From: Venatoribacter pacificus
Lineage (GTDB): Bacteria > Pseudomonadota > Gammaproteobacteria > Pseudomonadales > Oceanobacteraceae
DNA length: 64,000 nucleotides
Assembly (NCBI RefSeq): GCF_025318105.1
Contig: NZ_JAOANI010000012.1
Location: forward strand, 248,001 to 312,000
Direction of reading: 5' to 3'
This document shows positions 34,753-43,529 of the stretch, one piece after another. The position numbers were made by a program, and so were the translations under genes. How positions within the stretch are numbered: position 1 is the stretch's first letter; every line of letters begins with the position of its first letter. The notes beneath the pieces are model-generated. The model saw only the letters and a list, made by a program, of their open reading frames with translations. It did not search any database and was not told where the DNA came from.

Positions 34753-36033
34753 ATGTCTTACATTATTGACCGTCGCCTGAACGGTAAAAACAAAAGCATG
34801 GTCAACCGGGAGCGGTTTTTACGCCGCTACCGGCAACATATCAAAGAGGCGGTATCAGAATCGATCAACCGCCGCTCCATTACCGATATGGAGCGCGGTG
34901 AACAGATCAGTATTCCGACCCGTAATACCCATGAACCCAGCATCAGTCATGGTCCCGGTGGAAAACAACATCGGGTATTCCCTGGTAATAAAGAGTTCCA
35001 TACCGGCGATCAACTGGACAAACCGCAGCAAGGTGGCGGAGGCAGCGGTTCAGGGCAAGCCAGTAATCAGGGCGAAGGGGAAGACGAGTTCTCTTTTTAC
35101 ATTACCCGCGATGAGTTTCTGAATTATCTGTTTGATGATCTGGCACTGCCAAACATGATCAAAAAAACACTGAGCCAGTCAAAGGAATTTAAAACCCGTC
35201 GCGCCGGGTTTGTCTCAGAAGGCACGCCCAACAACCTGTCGGTTGTCCGCTCGCTGCGCAATGCTCATGCGCGCCGCATCGGCATGAGTGTAGGAAAACG
35301 TAAAAAACTGAAGGAATTACAGGCCGCATTAACCGGGCTATCGGCGAGCGGACTGGATGACAGCAGCGAAGCCTTGGCGCTTAAAGAACAGATTGCCGAC
35401 CTTGAGCGCCGACTGAAAACCATTCCCTTCCTCGATGATCTGGATTTACGTTACCGCAGTCAGGTTAAAGTCCCGACACCCAGCAGTAAGGCGGTTATGT
35501 TCTGCATCATGGACGTTTCAGGCTCGATGACACAGGATATTAAAGACATCGCCAAACGGTTTTATATTCTGTTGTATTTATTTCTGCAGAAGAACTATGA
35601 GCATATTGAACTGGTATTTATCCGTCACCACACCAGCGCCCGCGAGGTCAGCGAGGAGGACTTCTTCTACTCCCGTGAAACCGGCGGAACCATTGTTTCC
35701 AGTGCATTAAAGCTGATGCAACAAATTGTTGAGGAACGTTACCAGAACAGCGACTGGAATATTTATGCAGCCCAGGCTTCAGATGGTGATAACTGGGATG
35801 ATGACTCACCACTGTGCGCAAAAATTCTGGGGGATTCGCTGTTATCCATGGTGCAGTACTTTGCCTATATTGAAATCACTCCCAACCAGCATCAGGCTCT
35901 GTGGGAAGCATACACCGGCCTCAGCCGACAATTTTCCTCACGCTTTGCGATGGCCCAGATCCGTAATCCCGGCGATCTGTATCCGGTATTCCGCGAACTG
36001 TTTGCCAAGGATCGTTATCAGGAGGCTGTATGA
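34753..36033 (+). CDS. yeaH: DUF444 / YeaH family protein
   Basis: 426 residues. N-terminal basic region with RRSITDMERGEQISIPTRN, a Gly/Ser/Gln-rich linker (about 95-110), then a C-terminal von Willebrand A-like domain with a MIDAS-type DVSGSM (about 256-261) and later GGTIVSSAL. Works with YeaG in stress physiology by an unknown mechanism. AAGGAG upstream; overlaps spoVR by 4 bp. Confidence 0.93.
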   Translation: MSYIIDRRLNGKNKSMVNRERFLRRYRQHIKEAVSESINRRSITDMERGEQISIPTRNTHEPSISHGPGGKQHRVFPGNKEFHTGDQLDKPQQGGGGSGSGQASNQGEGEDEFSFYITRDEFLNYLFDDLALPNMIKKTLSQSKEFKTRRAGFVSEGTPNNLSVVRSLRNAHARRIGMSVGKRKKLKELQAALTGLSASGLDDSSEALALKEQIADLERRLKTIPFLDDLDLRYRSQVKVPTPSSKAVMFCIMDVSGSMTQDIKDIAKRFYILLYLFLQKNYEHIELVFIRHHTSAREVSEEDFFYSRETGGTIVSSALKLMQQIVEERYQNSDWNIYAAQASDGDNWDDDSPLCAKILGDSLLSMVQYFAYIEITPNQHQALWEAYTGLSRQFSSRFAMAQIRNPGDLYPVFRELFAKDRYQEAV

Positions 36034-37544
36034 GCGAAAAAGTCAGAGAATATCTGTCTACCGACTCCGACTGGACCTTCGAGCTGCTTGAAGTTTATGA
36101 CCGTGAGATTGGTCGCATTGCCAAGCTGTATAAGCTGGATACCTATCCGAATCAGATAGAAATCATCAGTGCTGAGCAAATGATGGATGCTTATTCATCG
36201 GTGGGTATGCCCATCGGCTATAACCACTGGTCTTATGGCAAACAGTTTCTTGCCACGCAAAAAGGCTATAAGCGTGGGCAAATGGGCCTGGCTTACGAGA
36301 TCGTTATCAACTCCGATCCTTGTATTGCCTATCTGATGGAAGAAAACACCATGCCGATGCAGGCTTTGGTCATTGCTCATGCCTGCTACGGCCATAACTC
36401 CTTTTTTAAAGGCAATTATTTATTCCGCACCTGGACGGATGCCAGCTCCATTATTGACTACCTGTTGTTTGCCAAAAATTATGTGCGCCATTGTGAAGAG
36501 CGTTATGGTCAGGAAGAAGTGGAACAGGTTCTGGATGCGTGCCATGCCTTACAAAACTATGGCGTCGATCGTTATCGCAGGCCCAAGCCCATTTCAGCAG
36601 CAGAAGAAAAAACGCGGCAGAAAGAACGGGAGAACATTCTGCAGCAGCAGGTTAATGATTTGTGGCGCACTCTACCCACATCGTTAAAGGCCGAAAAGAA
36701 CAACCAGAAACGTCAATTCCCCAGCGAACCACAGGAGAACATTCTGTATTTTCTGGAAAAGAATGCTCCTTTACTGGCCCCCTGGCAGCGCGAGCTGATT
36801 CGTATAGTACGCAAGATATCCCAGTACTTTTATCCGCAGCGCCAGACTCAGGTCATGAATGAGGGTTGGGCAACTTTCTGGCACTACACCCTGCTCAATC
36901 ATCTTTACGATGAGGGCAAAGTCACCGATGGTTTTATGATGGAGTTTCTGACATCACACACCAACGTAGTTATGCAGCCCGGTTTTGATTCACCTTACTT
37001 CAGCGGTATTAATCCCTACGCATTGGGATTCAATATGTTTCAGGATATTAAACGTATCTGTGAGAACCCAAAAGCTGAAGACCGTGAATGGTTTCCGGAT
37101 ATTGCCGGTTCCGATTGGCTGGAAACACTGCACTTTGCCATGAACAACTTTAAAGACGAGAGTTTTATTCAGCAGTTTCTGTCACCCAGAATGATGCGCG
37201 AATTTCATCTGTTCAGCATTTACGACGACGATGAAAAAAACAAATACCTGATCGACGCCATTCATGATGAACGCGGCTATCGGAAACTGCGGGAAATGCT
37301 GGCGCGTCAGTATGATCTTTCAGTGCGCGAACCGAATATTCAGATCTGGTCGGTTGATCTTGAAGGTGATCGCTCACTGACTCTGCGTCACACCATGCAA
37401 AACGGCACACCGCTTTCAAACGATACCCATGAAGTACTTAAACACCTGCATTTTCTTTGGGGATTTGATATTCATCTGGAAACGTATAAAGAAGAACGCA
37501 TGATCAAACGCCAAAGCTGCCCCTCTACATTCATTGAGGAGTAA
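36030..37544 (+). CDS. ycgB: SpoVR family protein (YcgB)
   Basis: 504 residues of the SpoVR/YcgB family: MPIGYNHWSYGKQF, YEIVINSDPCIAYLMEENT, MPMQALVIAHACYGHNSFFK, FLEKNAPLLAPWQRELIRIVR and YFYPQRQTQVMNEGWATFWHY (regions around 75, 95, 115, 235 and 260). The His/Glu-rich HACYGHN and NEGWATFWHY suggest metal binding. Needed for cortex formation in Bacillus, stress-related elsewhere, biochemistry unknown. Third gene of the operon, overlapping yeaH. Confidence 0.93.
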   Translation: MSEKVREYLSTDSDWTFELLEVYDREIGRIAKLYKLDTYPNQIEIISAEQMMDAYSSVGMPIGYNHWSYGKQFLATQKGYKRGQMGLAYEIVINSDPCIAYLMEENTMPMQALVIAHACYGHNSFFKGNYLFRTWTDASSIIDYLLFAKNYVRHCEERYGQEEVEQVLDACHALQNYGVDRYRRPKPISAAEEKTRQKERENILQQQVNDLWRTLPTSLKAEKNNQKRQFPSEPQENILYFLEKNAPLLAPWQRELIRIVRKISQYFYPQRQTQVMNEGWATFWHYTLLNHLYDEGKVTDGFMMEFLTSHTNVVMQPGFDSPYFSGINPYALGFNMFQDIKRICENPKAEDREWFPDIAGSDWLETLHFAMNNFKDESFIQQFLSPRMMREFHLFSIYDDDEKNKYLIDAIHDERGYRKLREMLARQYDLSVREPNIQIWSVDLEGDRSLTLRHTMQNGTPLSNDTHEVLKHLHFLWGFDIHLETYKEERMIKRQSCPSTFIEE

Positions 37545-37579
37545 AAGTCCCAGTCAACCCGGCGTAAATGAGTAAGAAT

Positions 37580-38443
37580 TCAGTTGCGCCGGTATTCCGC
37601 CCGCAGGTTCAGAAGATTACCGCTGAACATCAACACGGCACCGGCCAGCACAAACAGATCAATACTTTCCTGATAAAACAAGTAGCCCACCAGCGCAATC
37701 AGCGGTAAACGCAGAAAATCCATTGGCACCACCACGGTTGCATCCGCCAAACGAAACGCATGCGCCATGCAGAAATGCGCACTCATCGCAGTAATACCCA
37801 CCAGTAAAATCCAGGGCAGAGTCTCAGGCGCAGGCGTTGTCCAGTTAAGCAGTGACGGCACCAAACCAAAGGGGAGCTGCATAAGCGTCATATAAAACAG
37901 AATGCACAGAGGTGTATCGGTTCGGGTCAGCGATTTGGTTTGGATATAAGAAAAGGCATAGCCAAGAGCACCGCCCAACACCGCAAACGCTGCGGGCTGA
38001 AGCACGCCCGCACCGGGGCGCAAAATCAGCAAAAGCCCGGCAATACCCAATACCAAAGCCTGCAAACGTGGTCCGGTCAGGCGCTCTTTTAACAGAAAAA
38101 ATGCCAGCAACGCTGTCCATACCGGCGTCGTGAATTCAATCGCAATCACTTCTGCTAAGGGGATAAAAGCCAGACCATAAAACCAGCCATATTGCCCTGC
38201 GTAATGAGCAATATTCCGTAACCAGTGGGTTTTAAGCCGTTGCGTCTTTATTTGTCCCCAGCCACTGCGGCTGAGCAGAGCAGCGATCACCACAACACCG
38301 ATCACGCTGCGGAAAAACAGAATCTGATAGGTAGTGAGCGAATGTGACAATTCCCGTCCGGAAATCGCCATCAACATAAATGACAGCAGCGCCCCTGACA
38401 TCCACAGTGCCGCGACGAAAGCAGGATGACGATTTTGCAGCAT
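37580..38443 (-). CDS. EamA/DMT family transporter
   Basis: 287 residues with ten predicted helices in two EamA repeats (about 10-140 and 150-285). Sequence features typical of the family include SFLMLMAISGRELSHSL, FIPLAEVIAIEFTTPVWTALLAF, LKERLTG and the second-repeat YFFYQES-like LVGYLFYQESIDLFVLAGAVLMFSGN. Exporter of small metabolites; substrate cannot be read from sequence. Convergent with ycgB with only 35 bp between stops. Confidence 0.85.
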   Translation of the reverse strand: MLQNRHPAFVAALWMSGALLSFMLMAISGRELSHSLTTYQILFFRSVIGVVVIAALLSRSGWGQIKTQRLKTHWLRNIAHYAGQYGWFYGLAFIPLAEVIAIEFTTPVWTALLAFFLLKERLTGPRLQALVLGIAGLLLILRPGAGVLQPAAFAVLGGALGYAFSYIQTKSLTRTDTPLCILFYMTLMQLPFGLVPSLLNWTTPAPETLPWILLVGITAMSAHFCMAHAFRLADATVVVPMDFLRLPLIALVGYLFYQESIDLFVLAGAVLMFSGNLLNLRAEYRRN

Positions 38444-38504
38444 GGATACGATCCACAGAGAACAAGGGCAGGCAGGGTAGCACGACTGACAGAAATATAA
38501 ATAA

Positions 38505-38534
38505 GCGCAAAGGCGAAGGCTATTCGCCTTGCGC
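38505..38534 (-). terminator. Intrinsic terminator after flgT
   Basis: GCGCAA(A)GGCGAA and TTCGCCTTGCGC form a 12-bp stem with one bulge around a GGCTA loop; on the minus strand it is followed by TTATTTATATTT. Ends the flgP-flgT transcript. Confidence 0.75.
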
Positions 38535-38544
38535 CATTAAAGCA

Positions 38545-39744
38545 TTACCAGGCAATCACCATATCGTCGCGCTGAATCGCCAGATGCTCGGCGGTCAGTT
38601 TCATTTCTGCAACAACAAACTGCGGCTGTACCTGCTTAATGACAATCTCGGTCGCCATATCACTGAGTTCGGTACGAGGCTCAAGGTCGAGGTTATAAAA
38701 AGTACCGGTACGGTAAACCTGAAATTTATCCCCCGGGCGAATACCAGCTCCGGCGCTGGCTTCAATGTGCAGGCGGTTGCCTTTGGCTTTTACGATGCGC
38801 GCCATAAACGGCTGACAACGTAACACCTCATCGACATCATCCACCACGCCACTGAGTAATTCACGCACCTCGGCCCCATAAGGTGTTTGCCAGAAATGAG
38901 GAGAAGCAAAGGGCACCCGTTCGCGCGCCGGACGATCCCAGGCACCATGAGCCGAATAGCTGCGCTGAAACAACATGGCGCCACTGAGGCCATCATGAAC
39001 AAAAACATCCATCACGAACTGGCGGTCGCGGTTGTTGCTTTCAAGACCCAATAAATCCAGCCAGCTGTCGGAGCCACGGTTGCGGCCGGAATCATTACCC
39101 GCCTCCCCCATCATCGCCAGGTCCCGCACAACGCCCGACACCACATACTGCGCCCCCAACTGGGTCGCCAGTGCGACCGATGTGGTTAAGCGCTGCTGCG
39201 CTGTTTCCATCGATGGAGCGCGCCTTGGGTCCTGATAAAGACTGGTACGGGTGGCATCCAACGCATGGATTGCACCGCGATTGTTAAGGGTATTAACCAA
39301 CACTCGGGGTAAGTCCTGCTCAATGTTCTGCAGCTGTCCGAGTGTGGCCTGCTGCGGACGCGCCAGTCCGAATCCGGCCACGGCCACCGCTTTTCGGTAA
39401 CGCTGGGTACTGGCCGGGCACATCGCCTGCGGGCTGACATCGGCACGGATAGCTACCTGATATAAACCGCCGGACTGATCCTCCCACAGCACTTCGATAT
39501 TTTTCAGCTGCGCATGCGAACGCACCTGTACATCATCCTGTTTGACCACCCCATCGCTCATCAGCTGCGTACTGCTGACCTGAGCACCGGCGCGCAGACT
39601 GGCCTGACGCATGGCATCCTGCAATGCCTGCTCACGGGCATAAGAAACAGCACCGGTCAGCGGTGCCTCACCGGTAACTTCGACCGTCAGAGCGGCAACA
39701 GGCAGTGAACATAAAGCAATGAACATCACGCTCAGGATACGCAT
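38545..39744 (-). CDS. flgT: Flagellar assembly protein FlgT (H-ring)
   Basis: 399 residues with signal peptide (ending VAA-LTV). Three parts match FlgT: N-domain (about 20-105, VEVTGEAPLTG, AREQALQDAMRQASLRAGA), middle domain (about 118-305, RYRKAVAVAGFGLARPQQA, GAQYVVSGVVRDL) and small C-domain (about 318-398, GNRLHIEASAGAGIRPGDKFQVYR). FlgT builds the H-ring around the basal body of sodium-driven polar flagella in Vibrio. GAGGAGGC upstream, 24 bp after flgP. Indicates a flagellum in this organism. Confidence 0.88.
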   Translation of the reverse strand: MRILSVMFIALCSLPVAALTVEVTGEAPLTGAVSYAREQALQDAMRQASLRAGAQVSSTQLMSDGVVKQDDVQVRSHAQLKNIEVLWEDQSGGLYQVAIRADVSPQAMCPASTQRYRKAVAVAGFGLARPQQATLGQLQNIEQDLPRVLVNTLNNRGAIHALDATRTSLYQDPRRAPSMETAQQRLTTSVALATQLGAQYVVSGVVRDLAMMGEAGNDSGRNRGSDSWLDLLGLESNNRDRQFVMDVFVHDGLSGAMLFQRSYSAHGAWDRPARERVPFASPHFWQTPYGAEVRELLSGVVDDVDEVLRCQPFMARIVKAKGNRLHIEASAGAGIRPGDKFQVYRTGTFYNLDLEPRTELSDMATEIVIKQVQPQFVVAEMKLTAEHLAIQRDDMVIAW

Positions 39745-39768
39745 AAAGCCTCCTCGCCAGATTGGCTA

Positions 39769-40374
39769 TCACTCAATAAAGTAAAAGCCGGTTTCCGGTA
39801 CGCTGGCTTCACCCTGAACACGCTGACGCTGGCTGGAAGCAAAGTTACTGCTGCCGGACGGACTGCCTAATGATGCACGGCAATCAACATTGAAACGCTG
39901 GCTGTCTGACGTCTGTAAACAATTGCGGAATCCCTGGTCAATCACCATTTCCAGCAGCGTTTCAACACTGCCATCCGGCATCACATCCGACGATACAACC
40001 CGCGCACCATGCATATAGGTTTCCACATAGCTGCGGAAGCGGTCATTCTGCACAACCATATCGCGTACCGTGGTGCTGCCCTGAATAGACGTGCCATACA
40101 CCCGCTCAGCCATTGAGCGGTAGGCATCCATTTTGGATGCGCGAATGGCCATCAGGCGTCGCTGGACTTCACTTTTTTTCTTGTCCGTATCCATTGCGCC
40201 ATAACCGACAACCCGTAACACCATCGGCGCAATCGGGTCTATTTCCTGTTCCACCGGCTGAAAATACGCCTCAGGGTCTTCACTAAGATTACTGTCTTCA
40301 ATCAGAGCGCTTGAGCACCCCTGCAACATCATGGATGCGATGGCACTGCCTGCCAGCATGAAAGGCCACTTCAT
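39769..40374 (-). CDS. flgP: Flagellar outer-membrane lipoprotein FlgP (LPP20 family)
   Basis: 201-residue lipoprotein (signal ending MLQGC, Cys20). LPP20-type core at about 45-140: LRVVGYGAMDTDKKKSEVQ, MAIRASKMDAYRSMAERVYG, STTVRDMVVQND, HGARVVSSDVMPDGSVETLLEM. FlgP forms the outer-membrane-proximal ring or disk of polar flagella (Vibrio, Campylobacter). Next to flgT in the order found in vibrios. GGGAG upstream of ATG. flgO is not adjacent here. Confidence 0.85.
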   Translation of the reverse strand: MKWPFMLAGSAIASMMLQGCSSALIEDSNLSEDPEAYFQPVEQEIDPIAPMVLRVVGYGAMDTDKKKSEVQRRLMAIRASKMDAYRSMAERVYGTSIQGSTTVRDMVVQNDRFRSYVETYMHGARVVSSDVMPDGSVETLLEMVIDQGFRNCLQTSDSQRFNVDCRASLGSPSGSSNFASSQRQRVQGEASVPETGFYFIE

Positions 40375-40494
40375 AACAATCTCCCGAACAACTGAGGCGC
40401 AGGAATCTGTCCTTATTCATCGCCATAACAGCCGTCATGGTTTGCGGACAGAGATTCCCCTGTTAGGTCATCTATCGGCCGCGACGGCAAAAAT

Positions 40495-41409
40495 TTAAAC
40501 TTTTTTTATTCTGCGCGAGAAAAACCACAGGTCACGCAACTTGCGATCCGGCCAGGCATGCCACTGATACAGCGCCAAACCGGCCAGCAGCAATGCGGCA
40601 CCCAATACCGAACTGGCGGCCAGGCGCTCGTCTTTCAGCCAGAAGCCCCAGAAAACGGCCAGCACCGGCGCAATCAGAGTAATCAGGGTCACGCGGGATG
40701 CAGGCAGATGCTGCAGCACCAGGTAATACAACATAAACCCCAGCAGAGAACCGAACACCACCAGATAGCCAAGCCCCAGCTGACTGGCCAAAGGCCACTC
40801 ATCCGGCAGATGCAGTCCAAATAATGGCAGTGTCAGCAGGTAGACAAATGATGACAACCACAACGTACCACTGGTCTGCACCATCGGATGCAGACCCGCA
40901 TTGACCTGCTTTACCCATACCGCGCTGGCGGCAAAACAAAAAACAGACATCAGCGTGCCCAAAATGCCACGCCAGGCACCGTCATCCAGTGCCAGTCGCC
41001 CGGCAACCACAAACGTCAGTCCTAACAGCGCCAGCAACAACGCCAACACCCGAACGGGCGTCAGTTCGCGTTCATTCAGCCAGAACCAGGCAAGCGCACC
41101 GGACAACATAGGGCTGAGACCATAGAGCACCGAAATCAAACCCGATGGAATATAAAGAGAGCCCCAGTAGACTGACATCATTGCACCATAGACGCCCAGA
41201 CTACCGGCCAGATAACTCATTAATGCAGCACGATTCAGACGCAAAGGCTGACGCAGCAGCAAAAGAATGGGCAAAGATAACAGAGCGCTGAGCCACATTC
41301 TCAGCGTCAGAGCGGTAAAAAAATCCAATCCGTCCTGACTGAACTGGATAGCAATGGGCGTGGTGGACCAGATAAAAACCACCAGCAGATAAGCAACAAC
41401 AACAGGCAT
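40495..41409 (-). CDS. EamA/DMT family transporter
   Basis: 304 residues from ATG at 41409 (an in-frame ATG at 41451 would add a Cys-rich, unlikely start). Ten helices in two EamA repeats: VFIWSTTPIAIQFS, WGSLYIPSGLISVLYGLSPML, LNERELTPVRVLAL, and the second half VYLLTLPLFGL to LKDERLAASSVLGAALLLAGLALY. A different subfamily from the transporter at 37.6 kb by sequence. Substrate unknown. Confidence 0.83.
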   Translation of the reverse strand: MPVVVAYLLVVFIWSTTPIAIQFSQDGLDFFTALTLRMWLSALLSLPILLLLRQPLRLNRAALMSYLAGSLGVYGAMMSVYWGSLYIPSGLISVLYGLSPMLSGALAWFWLNERELTPVRVLALLLALLGLTFVVAGRLALDDGAWRGILGTLMSVFCFAASAVWVKQVNAGLHPMVQTSGTLWLSSFVYLLTLPLFGLHLPDEWPLASQLGLGYLVVFGSLLGFMLYYLVLQHLPASRVTLITLIAPVLAVFWGFWLKDERLAASSVLGAALLLAGLALYQWHAWPDRKLRDLWFFSRRIKKV

Positions 41410-41451
41410 AACACAGACCCCGGAGAAACCAGAACACCACCTGCAGCCCAC

Positions 41452-41477
41452 AAAAAAGGCCGCGAAAGCGGCCTTTT
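41452..41477. terminator. Intrinsic terminator with no adjoining gene end
   Basis: AAAAAAGGCCGC-GAAA-GCGGCCTTTT. It lies about 45 bp upstream of the minus-strand transporter start and 350 bp before the next plus-strand gene, so no coding gene ends here. It may stop a leader (attenuation of the transporter) or a small RNA from 41478-41833. Confidence 0.7.
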
Positions 41478-41833
41478 AAACAGAACAGAGCGAACTGACT
41501 AAAACGACCGCCGGAAACGGGCATGCACAACCATGGCGCGGCGAATTCGCAGCGGCGCAGCCATAGTGGCAAAAGCTTGTTTCGGACAGATGACGTTTAA
41601 CATTCAGATCTACTTATTCTGTTAACGAATTAACACAGATTCGGCAGGATAGACTTGCCATATTCGTTATGCAAGGGTGGCGAATACTGACTACTATAGT
41701 TGTACGATTGACGGCATTATGTGCAAAACGGACTAAGACAATAACTGACTGGGAATAATTCCCGGAAGATCGTTTTTTTTCGCACATAGCCAACCAGCAT
41801 CATTCGTTTAACGATAAACAAGGAACTCGGATC
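41478..41833. other. Intergenic region upstream of the TraF-like gene
   Basis: About 355 bp, AT-rich near the start of the outer-membrane protein gene, ending in AAGGAACTCGGATC before ATG. No supported gene. A minus-strand small RNA ending at the 41452-41477 terminator is possible but not shown. Confidence 0.4.
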
Positions 41834-43423
41834 ATGATCAAACGTTCACTATTGGCAGTCGCCATCGCAACACTCAGCATTCAATCTGTCCAGGCTGCAC
41901 CTTTCCTGCCAATGGATGCCCGTGGTCTGGCTATGGGAAGCACCGGTGTTGCCAGCGCCCAACGCGCCCACGCCCCGGCTTATAACCCTTCGCTGCTGTC
42001 ACAAGCATCCGAAGACGATGATTTCGCTCTGCTGTTTCCTCAAATAGGCGTCAACCTGGCGGATGAAGGGGAACTGATCGATGAAGCAGAATTAATTTCT
42101 GACGAAATTTTCCCTGCTTTTGAAAATGCCATTGAAGGCAGCGGCTTATCCAGTGGCCTTGATGCCAACCTTGATACCCTGACGACCCGGATCTCTCAAC
42201 TGGAAACCGCCATTGGAACCGGTGATGCAGCCCAGATCGCTACCGCCAACACCAACCTTAAATCCGCACTTGGTGACGTCGATGATGACCTTGTAGTCAC
42301 TCAGTCATCGATTTCTGATCTGACAAAATCCCTGGACAATATCTCTGGCAGCCCACTCAGTGCGCGCCTTGGCGTAGGTGGTGCGCTGGCCATTCCAAGC
42401 AAAAAATTTGCCGCAGCCATCAGTTTTTCCGGAACAGCAAACGTATCTGCCCGGGTCAACTTTACCGACAGTGATCTGGGTTTACTGAACAGTTACGTTC
42501 CGGCGGCACAAGGCTATATTGATGCAGCCGATGATGTCTCTACAGGAATTGACGACGCCACTGCTGATAATACAATCACCCCGACAGAAGCACTGAATCT
42601 GCAAAGTGCCGTTGATAACCTGCAAACCTATGAATACACCAGCCCGAATGGCACGAGTATATTCAGCAATGGTGCACTGACCGACGACGCCAGTGATGCC
42701 AACCTGACATCAACCGCCGAAGTTGTTGCGGTCGCCATTGTCGACCTGGGCGTATCACTCTCCCGCGAATTTGATTTCTCCGGTGAAAAAGTAGCCATTG
42801 GCCTGACGCCAAAACTGCAGAAAATCACGACCTATCACTATGCCGATGAGGTGGATGGTTTTGATGAAGTCGACGAAGATGATCTGGAAGACTCCAAAGA
42901 AGACTACAGCAAAGTAAACCTGGATATCGGCGCGTCATACCGCTTCGGCTCTGAGGGCAATTGGGTAGCTGGCCTGGTAGGTAAAAACTTACTGGGTGGC
43001 GAGTTCGACTACGCCGATGTACTGGTTACACCAAAAGACTCCAATGGCAATCCGGATCCGTTGCAGCCGGCTTATACCATTGATGGAGGCTCGGTAAAAC
43101 TGAACCCTCAGTTCCGCGCCGGCCTCTCCTACCAGAGCAGCTGGGTTAATGTCGCGGTGGATTTAGACCTGACCGAGAACGATCCGATTGCCTTCGAAAA
43201 TCCAACCCAATACGCCGCAATCGGTGCCGAGTTTGATCTGTTCAGTACTCTGCAACTGCGTGCCGGTTATCGTACCAATATGAGCGCAAGCAATTCCGAC
43301 ATGGTGTCCGTTGGTTTTGGTCTGTCGCCGTTTGGCGTACACCTGGATATCGCCGCGATGGCAAACCCGAGCGATCCTGAAAAAGAAGCCGGTGTTGCGC
43401 TGGAAACCGGTTTCTATTTCTGA
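41834..43423 (+). CDS. TraF-like (PF13729-type) outer-membrane protein
   Basis: 529 residues: signal peptide (ending VQA-APF), then the family start MDARGLAMGSTGVASA and HAPAYNPSLLSQA. An acidic helical insert lies at about 65-180, and beta-strand-rich sequence to a terminal Phe (VALETGFYF), consistent with a barrel related to FadL-like proteins. Databases often call such proteins conjugal transfer protein TraF; no conjugation genes are nearby, so the name should not be read as function. Strongly acidic, as in marine bacteria. Ends at its own terminator. Confidence 0.72.
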   Translation: MIKRSLLAVAIATLSIQSVQAAPFLPMDARGLAMGSTGVASAQRAHAPAYNPSLLSQASEDDDFALLFPQIGVNLADEGELIDEAELISDEIFPAFENAIEGSGLSSGLDANLDTLTTRISQLETAIGTGDAAQIATANTNLKSALGDVDDDLVVTQSSISDLTKSLDNISGSPLSARLGVGGALAIPSKKFAAAISFSGTANVSARVNFTDSDLGLLNSYVPAAQGYIDAADDVSTGIDDATADNTITPTEALNLQSAVDNLQTYEYTSPNGTSIFSNGALTDDASDANLTSTAEVVAVAIVDLGVSLSREFDFSGEKVAIGLTPKLQKITTYHYADEVDGFDEVDEDDLEDSKEDYSKVNLDIGASYRFGSEGNWVAGLVGKNLLGGEFDYADVLVTPKDSNGNPDPLQPAYTIDGGSVKLNPQFRAGLSYQSSWVNVAVDLDLTENDPIAFENPTQYAAIGAEFDLFSTLQLRAGYRTNMSASNSDMVSVGFGLSPFGVHLDIAAMANPSDPEKEAGVALETGFYF

Positions 43424-43477
43424 TTCCGGCCAGACAGAACCGGCAAAGGTTCTGCTCTGATGCCTGAAAGGCTAAAC

Positions 43478-43512
43478 TTAAAAGCCGTCACAATATTGTG
43501 GCGGCTTTTTTA
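43478..43512 (+). terminator. Intrinsic terminator after the TraF-like gene
   Basis: AAAAGCCGTCACAA and TTGTGGCGGCTTTTTT pair with one G-T type mismatch, ending in a six-T run, 55 bp after the stop. Confidence 0.85.
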
Positions 43513-43529
43513 TTGACGGAATTTTAGTT

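Noticed and set aside
41834..43423. Conjugation gene traF
   Set aside because: Only the outer-membrane-type family resemblance is present; there are no other transfer genes.
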